Shown piece after piece: positions 22,638-31,966 of a stretch of 64,000 bases of DNA (positions within the stretch are counted from its first letter, which is position 1; every line of letters begins with the position of its first letter). Both the position numbers and the translations under genes were made by a program. Below the pieces are notes generated by a model. That model was not told the origin of the DNA. It searched no databases and saw nothing but the letters and a program-made list of their open reading frames with translations. Where the stretch lies: assembly GCA_032690845.1 (NCBI GenBank), contig CM064434.1, forward strand, positions 30,153,069 to 30,217,068, in the 5' to 3' direction. This DNA is from Eleusine coracana subsp. coracana. Its lineage: Eukaryota > Streptophyta > Magnoliopsida > Poales > Poaceae.

Positions 22638-24193
22638 AACTGCGGATTCCCTTGATGTTAGAAGGTGCTGGCAAGGAGTCGATCACCTATATTTTTGCTT
22701 TATCCACCTCTATACCTTTCGATGAGATCTTGTGTCCTAGGACAATTCCTTCTTTCACCATGAAATGACACTTCTCCCAGTTGAGAACAAGGTCTTTCTC
22801 TTTGCATCTTGTTAAGACTTTCTCTAAATTGTTCAGACATGCCCTAAAGGTTGTACCATAGACAGAAAAGTCATCCATGAAAACTTCCATGACCTTTTCT
22901 ATTAAGTCTGAGAAGATGGCCGTCATGCATCTTTGGAACGAGGCTAGTGCATTGCAAAGTCCAAATGGCATCCGTCGGTATGCAAAAGTGCCATAGGGGC
23001 AAGTAAAAGTTGTCTTTTCTTGGTCCTCTAGGTGGATGGGAATCTGGTGGAAGCCCGAGAAACCATCCAAGAAGCAGAAGAATGAATGCTTTGCTAAGCA
23101 CTCAAGCATCTCATCAATGAAAGGGAGTGGGTAATGATCTTTACGGATCACCTTGTTGAGCTTTCTGTAATTTATGCACATGCGCCAACCCGTAACTGTA
23201 TGTTGGGGAATCAATTCATTCCTCTCATTTTTGACAACTGTCATTCCTCCCTTCTTGGGGACAACTTGAACTAGGCTAACCCACTGGCTATCTTGGATTG
23301 GGTAGATAATTCCGGCCTTCAAGAGCTTACTGTCTGGCTCCATGGGGATGCGATGGGTGCAGAAACTAGGGCTTATTCCCTTTATGTCAGCCAGGGAATA
23401 CCCAATGACTGACTTATATTCTTCCAACATAGCAACTAACTTAGCTTCTTCCTTGGGGGAGAGCTGGTCACTGACAATGACGGGTGTGTTCTGGTTGCCA
23501 TGCAGGAAGGCATACTTGAGACCGGAAGGAAGTGCCTTAAGCTCAATGGTTGGAGCAGCTGTTGGCTCGTTTTTGTCGAGTTCAACAAAACCTTCCTCTT
23601 GCTTCTCCTCTGTAAAGTGTTGGCCCACTTCTTCTAGCTCATTGGTCTGGGAGGCAATTGCAATGTTGGCAGATAGAATTTCCTCCGTGATATTTGGTTC
23701 GGTCAATGGCTCAGAGACTGAGTTCATTGATTTAGTGATGTCCATTACATATGAAGATTCACCAAGTGAGAATGATAGCACGTCTCCTTGGGACTTTGTG
23801 AGGTGCATAATGGGCATGCATAAAGGTCTCATCTGGCACGTCGAAGATATGGAAATCTAGAGCAAAGGAGTTGCCATTGATGTTTACTTCAATATCAGGA
23901 ACAACCCCTATGCACAGATAGACTTCCTTTTCTAACCGAAGCATCTTTGAGGATTTATTCAATAATCCCAAGAGATGTAGGGTGCCTGCTGCTGATTTTG
24001 TCATAAAATTTATCTTGGCCTGGAGATCGTAGTGAGTATCCATGTGCAATAATTGCTTGTTTTCTATTGAGATCTTGGGGGCCTTTGATCTAAAAATGAC
24101 TGGATTAGGATCAGCTCGGGATTCATCTATCCATTCCTGACTCAAAATGGAAGAGAGGTTAAAAAGTTGTTCCTTCAGAATCTCTCTCTCTTC
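22638..24193 (-). pseudogene. E2 protease region and reverse transcriptase, broken
   Basis: Continues the gag frame after TAG 24194. A protease-like segment (GVVPDIEVNING, near 23900) lies in one frame. After a frameshift between 23760 and 23830, reverse transcriptase runs in the next (22687-23832): GWRMCINYRKLNK, DGFSGFHQIPI, YRRMPFGLCNA, and catalytic FMDDFSVYG near 22862-22888. I see no D-S/T-G protease motif, so the active site may be lost or beyond recognition. After KGIEVDKAKI comes a TAG, then LPAPSNIKGIRSF, and the frame is cut at about 22637. RNase H is absent. Confidence 0.88.
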
Positions 24194-25129
24194 CTAATCG
24201 GGTTCCTCTGGCTCCACAGGTGTGAAATCCATTCTCCTCTCTACTGGCATTGTTCGGACATTTCCAATGTCTGAGAGGTCATCGTTGCCCTCCCAAATTT
24301 TAGGAAGAGGCAACGGTTCGACTTCTGCTTCTTGTAGAGAGAAGGGTGATTCATGGCGAAATAGGTATGGGTCTATAGTGTTAAATGGTGGAGAACAATC
24401 GACCTCTTCTATGATTGGGGGATCTCGTGTAGAGATGACAGGGGAGAGGTCGGCTAAATGTGCATCCTCTGACTGGTCTTCTGAAGGTGTAGGCTTATAA
24501 TCTTCGAGGTTACGAAGAATTTTGGCTAGAATCCTCTTTCCTTCAACAGGTGTGGTATACACAAATGCTCCACCAACGGCTATATCCAGGAATTTGGCGC
24601 TCTCAGGCTTAAGTTCCCAAACAAAATGTTGCAATAGCATACATTTGAGTAGTCCTAAGTCTGGGCCCATGGTGGTGTATGAAAGAAATCTCTCCCAAGC
24701 AGCTCCCAGTGGTTCTTGATCCTTTTGCTCGAAATTTATTAACTTCCTCCGTAATTCAATTATCTTTGAGAGCGGAAAGAACTTCTTGCAGAAAAATTCT
24801 CTCAAGGAGGGACAACTTCCTTTAGCATCCTCAACATGGCGAATGTACCATGTTTTTGCTGCATCTTTTAGTGAGAATGGAAAGAGTTTCAACCTTAAAG
24901 TGTCTCTATGGACACCAGATCTGTTCACAGTGGAGCAGACTAACTCGAAGTGCTTAAGGTGGGCATAAGGGTTTTCCGAGCATTCCCCTAAGAAGGGTGT
25001 CGACTGAACCAAAAGTATGAGTTCTAGGTGGATCTCATAGTTTTGGGTCTCGATTGGTAAGGCGGAGCTAGGGGGCTCCATGTTCTTAGCCTTGGGGGCT
25101 GAGAACTGGCTAATGGAGGGTAACTCCAT
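24194..25129 (-). CDS. E2 gag
   Basis: 311-codon intact frame, ATG 25129, 75 bases after the primer-binding site. Capsid features of the Athila/Tat Gag family: ENPYAHLKHFELVC, LRLKLFPFSLKDAAKTWY, FCKKFFPLSKI, near residues 55-160. No CCHC knuckle is visible. It forms the particle in which RNA is copied. It ends in TAG, after which the same frame continues as the protease region, so the stop may be a mutation. It could still be translated as a Gag-only product. Confidence 0.88.
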   Translation of the reverse strand: MELPSISQFSAPKAKNMEPPSSALPIETQNYEIHLELILLVQSTPFLGECSENPYAHLKHFELVCSTVNRSGVHRDTLRLKLFPFSLKDAAKTWYIRHVEDAKGSCPSLREFFCKKFFPLSKIIELRRKLINFEQKDQEPLGAAWERFLSYTTMGPDLGLLKCMLLQHFVWELKPESAKFLDIAVGGAFVYTTPVEGKRILAKILRNLEDYKPTPSEDQSEDAHLADLSPVISTRDPPIIEEVDCSPPFNTIDPYLFRHESPFSLQEAEVEPLPLPKIWEGNDDLSDIGNVRTMPVERRMDFTPVEPEEPD

Positions 25130-25203
25130 AAAGGTAGCTAGGGTGAAAAGAAATAAAGAAAACTAGCAGATGAGATGGGATTCGGAAATGGCACTACTAT
25201 CGC

Positions 25204-25221
25204 TCCCCGGCAACAGCGCCA
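25204..25221 (-). other. E2 coding-unit primer-binding site (tRNA-Asp)
   Basis: The minus strand reads TGGCGCTGTTGCCGGGGA, one mismatch from the complement of plant tRNA-Asp, next to LTR2. Confidence 0.88.
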
Positions 25222-25228
25222 GAAAGCT

Positions 25229-26840
25229 TGTTGGCGGTTCTTAAATCTAACAGGGAAAATCTGCAAGCATACAGATGCCGACATAGCCTTCACAGGGAAC
25301 GAGTATTCCAGAGCAATTTCCACAGGGAATGAGTAGAGTGTCACTCCTAATCTATCAAGTCCTAGCGATGAAGGGGCAGAACAAAGTCTACTCTATTGGG
25401 AGAAGAAGTCCCCGGGCCAGGTACTCTAATGTAGTGAACTCTATCCAAGTAACTTAGTGAGGATTCTATTTCCAAATATCTGCTTCGGGGCACGATAACG
25501 ATCTACAGGTAAGGGTCGATAACTAACCACAAATACTAGTGGGCACGTTAACGCTAGACAACCCTGCTTGGGACTTCCCGAACATGGTGGAACTCAATAT
25601 TGGACGGACAGGGCTGTCACCACCTGCCGCCTACCTCACAGCCCGTGGGGACAAATGCAATCCCAGGAAAGCTAAGTCTAAACACCACGTCTAAACATAG
25701 ACTTTCATACCAGTTATAGAATTGGTAAACATAACAAGATAATGCTGTAAAGCAATATAAAGTTATGTACGAGGATCCCGCAGAATAAAAGGATAGAAAT
25801 ACTCACTTTATTACTTGGGCAAAGATTCCACTACATGTTACTCGGACCCGAAGACGAGGGAGATTACTCACGTAGGAGCTCCATCCCCGAGGCACAAGTT
25901 GAAGGAGCCAACATCCTGAACTCCTCCTCCTACACTTCTACTCTTCTACTTGGTTAAAATTTGGAACTAGTACTTATTTCTTCAAAAATCCTTCACTCCT
26001 CCCTGTGGCAATGGTCTGGCATGCATTTATAGGTGAAGGAGAGTCGGTGGGCAAAAGTCTGTCTGTCGGGCGGCGGGCCACACCGGGCGGCCACCTGTGC
26101 TGGGCGGCCGGGTATGCCGGGCAGGATGCCAGGCCGGGCGGCGGCCCAAGCCGGGCGACCCTTGGATTATGTCGGTTGCCTGACCGACTTCCCTCGGATG
26201 GCTCAGATTTTACCACAACGTCGGTTGTTGGGTCGGTGGCCACTGACTTCTTTATTTTGGGGCCGGTAGGCTCCATGGGCCTCATGGGCTGGCAACCCTG
26301 GGTGGCATACCCAGGCCGGGTGGCATGGGTGGCCGGGCGGTAGGCCGGGCTGGGTGTCGACCCCCCTCTGAGTCGCCTTGTGACTTCTCCCGGTTAGGCC
26401 ACTTGTGGACCCTTTTTCCTTAGCCATATTCCATTACTTTTAGTCCGGGGGAAGAAAACAGCTTCATGGTGGGGTGTTTTGCAGGATCGGCCTTGTTGGA
26501 TGATCAGCCTCATGATGACCCTGTTTTGACCCACCGGGTGGCTGATTTCACCCTGATATGACCCTGTTGGTTGGGTTCTGATTTCTACCATCACGACCCT
26601 GTTGGGCCTTGATTTCAGCCTCATACGACCCTGTCGGCCTGCTGTTTTACGATAGAATCGGCCGACGGGGCGTTTCTTCATGTTTTTATATAATTTTGGC
26701 CCTTTTGAACCGGCAAACACATATTTCACCAAATCTTGTGGAACTTTATTAGTTTAAACAAATATTCATGAAACTTTGTTCTTTACCTTGCATTTCCCGA
26801 CTGGTTGGTGGTCGATATTGGGTTTTAAGGGCCACCAACA
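25229..26840 (-). repeat. E2 LTR2 (shared middle LTR)
   Basis: TGTTGGCGG to GGCCACCAACA, 1612 bp, TATA box (minus) at 26024-26031. It matches LTR1 and LTR3 up to about 26740. The last ~100 bases (start of U3) are different in sequence. The U3 frame is open at 26394-26681. Confidence 0.92.
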
Positions 26841-26879
26841 CCTCTCCAAGCTTAAAAATTTGCTCGTCCCGAGCAAATT
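26841..26879 (-). promoter_or_regulatory. PPT and 10-bp stem-loop before LTR2
   Basis: A purine tract (minus GGAGAGG) abuts the LTR. A perfect 10-bp inverted repeat with a 3-nt loop, AATTTGCTCG / CGAGCAAATT, lies at 26857-26879. Its equivalent beside LTR1 has a different sequence but the same TTTGCT core, so structure is kept. Confidence 0.85.
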
Positions 26880-28457
26880 AAAACTTGGAAGTGATGGACC
26901 AGGAGTTGCTTCAATATTAGAGCCCTGCAAGGATCAAGTGGACAAACACATACTCCTACAACATAAGGGTAATGATAAACCAGCACAAGTTGATCACTAA
27001 GTCTTTCTTGTTGTAAGTGGGGCTCTTAGGCATTTTATGACCTTGTCATGAGTGGTTGAAACTTAGAACAACTAGTTTAGATTTTGTCACTTAACCTCCT
27101 ACATGATCATGAGTCCAAAGTTTTTGTAATGTTGCTTAAGATTGAAAATTTTCCCTCTTGGTGCAATCCTTCACTATGACTCTCATCTCTCAAAAAGTGT
27201 ATTTCCTCACCAATTGCTCATCATACTCTATGAAATTTGGCTGTATATGTGGAGCTTGGTAGGATGGCACATCTAGTATGCATATTTTGTTAAGTTAAGA
27301 GATGGTCCTAGCGAAAAGACTTTGCACTTTCTCATTCCAACCATTTGGAAATAATGTCCAGGGGAGAGGGAGAGAATGGACTCACGCGAAGGAGTGGACT
27401 AGCATAATAGCAAAGATCTTTATCAAAAGACTGTATTTTTAAGCTAGAGTGAAACGATGGTCCTTTATTTTGCTCAAAGGATTTAATGAACCATGAAACT
27501 TGACATTTGTACATCTATGAGAGCTGATAATTTTTTCTCATTTTTCTCTTTCTTCCTTTCTTTCTTTTTCAGCTCTCATAGTGTAGGTAAGTTAGTTCAA
27601 TGGTTCAAATATTTTTGCAAACTTTTTCTGAGCATTTATTTTGGGAAGACCAAAATCTTTCTTGTAGGATCAAGGTTTTCGCAAAGGAGAGATTTTTGGC
27701 TAACATGCTTGGCGAAGTGGATGCTTGAATCCAATGTGGAAACCGTATAACCAAGCATGATTATTTGATAACTCAAAGATAACGCGAAGGAAAATGATTG
27801 GCTTTGAAAGTGCAAGTCCCTCATAAGGATCAAATCCAAACCAAACTCAATGCATACATCAATGGCATAAAAGTGGGTTCACAATTAATATCTGGCCTTG
27901 GTAGGAATTTTTCTATCATAGGAAAGATATACACCAAGTAGGGGGGGGGGGGTTTATTACAGCATGGTTTTGAAAGAAATCATTGGACTCTAATCATGAG
28001 GAGATCATTGACTCATCCAAAATATGCTATATCGTGAATTAAAACAACTAGATTAGGTGTTTATTAGCCATTTTGCATTCACTAAAACATAGAGAGACTA
28101 GCTTTGTCATCATGCCGGTCTACCAATACCCACCAAAATGAAGAGTAGAGGTTGTATACTTGAGACTCACAGGGAGCTAACAGAGCAACTATTCATCATT
28201 TCCATAGGCAAGGTAGAGACTAAGTTCTCAAATTTTATTTGAAAAGGGAAATATTTTTATTCTTTTTGGTTATGCAAATTTTTATGGTTTTTCTTCGAAA
28301 ACTAAAAAATGTTTTTGGGTTTTCTTAAATTTTCTCCAAAAAATGAAAACAATTCAACTAGAGAAAGGGGGAGAGAGGATAGAACAAGCAGCGCACCTTG
28401 GTTTGGGTACCTCCCCAAGCATAGGTTTTTTCAAGACTTAAGCTTAGATGACTTTCA
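26880..28457 (-). other. E2 non-coding unit, distal half
   Basis: About 1.6 kb, AT-rich, with a run of 11 G at 27943-27953. No protein-like frame supported on either strand. Confidence 0.6.
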
Positions 28458-28946
28458 CTACGGCAGTAGATACTCGATGTTGAAGTGGCCGAACAGTTGG
28501 TCCATCATGGAGAGGTTTGTCTGAAGTAGTTCCGATGCTTGTTGCTGCCATTCTTGTCTATGCCTTATGGCTGCTTGTATTTCTTGTGTTCGTTCATTGG
28601 TTTCATAAGCATTGGCAGCCAAGTATTACATGTCTTCTTCCAACTCATCCGGCTGTGTTGAGTGCGTACTCAAAATCAGCAAGGACACCGATTCGCTCGA
28701 GGAAGTTGTGGTTGAACTTGCACACGGATGTGAACTCCCGGTCCCGAATGGTGGTGAGTTTGCTTCGTTCGTCATAGTCATTGAACATCATATTCTCTAC
28801 ACTCTCCATGAACTTGTCAACCTCTTCGTCCCATGTGAAGCTCCCGAGTTCTTGGCTTCTTAGCGCTCACTCGGCGTACGCCTCCCACGGCTCGAGCCGC
28901 CGCTACTGCTGAACTTGGTATAGAGGCCTCTCCAAATATTTGCCAT
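28458..28946 (-). pseudogene. Degraded ORF in the non-autonomous E2 unit
   Basis: Read on the minus strand, ATG 28946 opens MANIWRGLYTKFSSSGGSSR. Two shifts of frame and one TAA later it ends LFGHFNIEYLLP at TAG 28458. Joined lengths come to 163 codons. Recognisable blocks are WDEEVDKFMESVENMMF, FNHNFLERIGVLADFEYAL and a Gln-rich helix near the end. It weakly recalls the plant retroelement ORF1 or putative plant transposon protein families. It is not gag-pol, so it would be the only product of this non-autonomous unit. Confidence 0.5.
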
Positions 28947-29720
28947 TCCTGCAAAAGGGGTTATTTGGACACAATACCCGAAGGACAAAATGATGATAAT
29001 GGTTAGCGGTTAGTCGTCCGGTTAGTAGTCCAAGTGTTAGTCATTCAAACGTGCAAGGGTGACAACAATTTCTCTCTAGTTGGTTTTATTGCAGCACACT
29101 TTTATTGCTAAGTGCAAAGTGCACATACTAGAGAGGGCTAGTGAAGTGAGAAGAGGGTGAAGAAGGAGAGAAAATGTTTTCAGCTGAGGGTGGAGAAACA
29201 AAGGAGAGTGTGCCTGGTATTTATAGACTCGAGGGGAGCCTTGGGGCAAAAATTTTTATGCCGGGTGGCGGGACACGCCGGGTGGCAGCCCATGCCGGTC
29301 GGCAGGTCATTTCCCTCCATTTGCTCTATTATTGCTCTAGTGGTGATGGGAGAAGGCTAGGTCCAAGTGCCATGTGATCCACTTGCTCAGTTTGTCCAGA
29401 AATTTGCTAAGAGTGTAGGGAGCAAGGGTATAGTGATAGGATGGCCAAAGTTGTATGTTTGCAATGAGTGTGCTGCCACTCATGAGGCCTAGGTGAATAC
29501 GGTGGTAGGTGAGTGTGAGTGGTGAAAGAGTGAGGTGACACGGGTGGCTCTCATTCATTCACTTTCACTCATGGTGGGGCTTTTGATGTGCATTTTTCTT
29601 CAAGGTAAGACTGGCCACACCTTCACCGCTCATGGCCATCATCTCTGCATTAGAAGTGACAAGAATCCGAGAAAAAGTTGTGCCGGGCGGCATGGCTTGC
29701 CAGGCGGCATAAATGACCCA

Positions 29721-30170
29721 GCCGGGTGGTCGTTTTCATGAAAAATGACCCCCAGGGTGGTAAAACTGGACTGGGTTATTTCAGGTTATGTGGCTCAAGA
29801 TTAGCTAGCCGGGTGATCATATTTCGCAAAATATGACCTTCCGGGTGCTAAAATTTTATAAAATCTGACCTCCCAAAAATTTACCCAGCCGGGTGGTCAT
29901 TTTCATGGAACATGACCTCCCGGTTTGCTGAAATCTGACTAGCCGGGCTGGATGATCAGACCATCACCCAAAGGGTCGTTTTTGCTGAAATTTGACCTCC
30001 CGGGTACTAATATTTGACTGGTCGGGTTGGATTCTGGGTACTTGAATATTACCTAGCCGGGTGGTCGTTTTCATGAAATACGACCTCCAGGGTGCTAAAA
30101 ACTGACTGGTTCGACAGGAGCCTCACATTATTACCCGGGTGGTTGTTTTTTATGAAATTTGACCTCCCGG
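29721..30170 (-). repeat. Array of six ~82-bp units, each with an imperfect hairpin
   Basis: Hairpin-bearing cores start at 29721, 29808, 29888, 29969, 30056 and 30134 (spacing 87, 80, 81, 87, 78). Each has the plan CCGGGTGGTC - T-rich - CATGAAA or similar - GACCTCCCGGG, so the outer CCGGG...CCCGG and GGTC...GACC arms pair. The array lies 190-640 bases inside LTR3 in the leader of the non-autonomous unit. It is absent from the short leader of the coding unit. Confidence 0.85.
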
Positions 30171-30355
30171 CCAGTAAACTTGGCCGAGCCATCACCAATC
30201 ATTTTTTTTTCAAAATTTTAACTTTAAATTCTTTTCTTTTATAGCCTAATTTAATGGTTAAATATGAAACTAAAAACAACCTAATTTAGTGGCAGGGTGA
30301 AAAACAAAGAAAAACTAACAGACGGGACGGAGTTCAAAATGGCACTGCTACTGTT

Positions 30356-30372
30356 CCTCGGCAACGGCACCA
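30356..30372 (-). other. E2 non-autonomous unit primer-binding site (tRNA-Asp)
   Basis: The minus strand reads TGGTGCCGTTGCCGAGG, two mismatches from the Asp-tRNA complement, 8 bases from LTR3. Confidence 0.82.
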
Positions 30373-30379
30373 GAAAGCT

Positions 30380-31966
30380 TGTTGGCGGTTCTTAAGCCTA
30401 ACAGGGAATATCTACAAGCGTACAAATGCCGACGTAGCCTTCACCCGGGAGTATTCCAGAGTATTGATTTCCATAGGGAACGAGTAGAGTGTCACTCCTA
30501 ATCTATCAAGTCCTAGTGATGAAGGGGCAGAACAAAGTGTACTCTATAGGGAGAAGAAGTCCCCGGGCTAGGTAATCTAATGTAGTGAACTCTATACAGG
30601 TAACTTAGTGAGGATTCTATTTTCAAATATCTGCTTCAGGGCACGATAACGATCCACAGGTAAGGGTCGATAACTAACCACAAATACTAGTGGGCACGTT
30701 AACGCTAGACAACCCTGCTTGAGACTTCCTGAACGTGGTGGAATTCAATATTGGATGGACAGGGCTGTCACCACCTTCCGCTTACCAAACAGCCCGTGGG
30801 GACGAATGCAATCCCAGGAAAGCTTAGTCTAAACACCACGTCGAAACATAGACTTTCATATCAGTTCTAGAATTGGTAAACATAACAAGATAATGCTGCA
30901 AAGCAATATAAAGTTATGTACGAGGATCCCACAGAATAAAAGGATAGAAATACTCACTTTATTACTTGCACAAAGATTCCACTACATGTTACCCGGCCCC
31001 GAGACGAGGGAGATTACTCACGCAGGAGCTCCATCTCCGAGGCACAAGTTGAAGGAGCCAGCATCCTGAACTCCTCCTCCTACACCTCTACTCTTCTACT
31101 TGGGTAAAATATGGAACTAGTACTTATTTCTTCAGAAATCCTTCACTCCTCCCCTTGGCAATGGGCTGGCATGCATTTATAGGTGAAGGAGAGTCGGTGG
31201 GCAAAAGTCGGTCCGCCGGGCGGCGGGCCACGCCGGGCGGCCACCTATGCCGGGCGGCCGGGTATGCCGGGCGGCATGTCAGGCCGGGCGGCAGCCCAGG
31301 CTGGGCGGCGCTTGGATTATGTCGGTTTCATGACCGACTTCCCTTGGATGGCTCAAATTTTACCCCAATGTTGGTTGTTGGGTCGGTGGCTGCTGACTTC
31401 TTCATTTTGGGGCGAGTAGGCTTTATGGGCCTCATGGGCTAGCAACCCTGGGTGGCATACCCAGGTCGGGCGGCAAGCCATCACGACCCCCTCTGAGTCG
31501 CCTCGTGACTTCTCCCGGTTAGGCCACTTGTGGACCCTTTTTCCTTAGCCATATTCCATTACTTTTAGTCCGGGGGAAGAAAACAGCTTCATGGTGGGGT
31601 GTTTTGCAGGATCGGATGTGTTGGATGATCAGCCTCATGATGACCCTGTTTTGACCCACCAGGTGGCTGATTTCACCCTGATATGACCCTGTTGGTTGGG
31701 TTCTGATTTCTGCCATCACGACCCTGTCGGTCCCTGATTTCAGCCTCATACGACCCTGTCGGCCTGGTGTTTTATGATAGAATCTGCCGATGGGGCGTTT
31801 CTTCATATTTTTGCATATTTTTGGCTCTTTTGACCCTGCAAGCACATATCTCACCAAAACTCATGGAACTAGTACGTTCTATTAAGGATTATGGTTCTTT
31901 CCAAGAGTTTCATACTTTTCAAAGTATATTTGGTAGGCTTAGAAAGGGAAATAAAGACTACCAACT
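30380..31966 (-). repeat. E2 LTR3 (5' LTR of composite)
   Basis: TGTTGGCGG to CTACCAACT, 1587 bp; the final A of the usual CA is T here. TATA box (minus) at 31174-31181. The U3 frame is open at 31519-31806. It is followed by the TSD GGAAG and the E1 coding sequence. Confidence 0.92.

Larger units (their letters stand above)
11797..31966 (-). mobile_element. E2: composite Athila/Tat-type Ty3 element with three LTRs
   Basis: Minus-strand structure, right to left: LTR3 (30380-31966), Asp-tRNA PBS, non-coding unit, PPT, LTR2 (25229-26840), Asp-tRNA PBS, gag-protease-pol, 3' accessory frames, PPT, LTR1 (11797-13341). Only the outer ends share the TSD GGAAG (11792-11796 and 31967-31971), and the E1 frame rejoins across it. 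So the composite probably entered as one piece, or two elements fused after entry. LTR1 and LTR3 match along their length. LTR2 has a different first ~100 bases of U3. E3 and E5 are nested in the coding unit. The PBS type and integrase motifs place it in the Athila/Tat branch (family knowledge). Confidence 0.9.

Noticed and set aside
23342..23860. Plus-strand frame opposite E2 RT
   Set aside because: Shadow of the RT coding strand.
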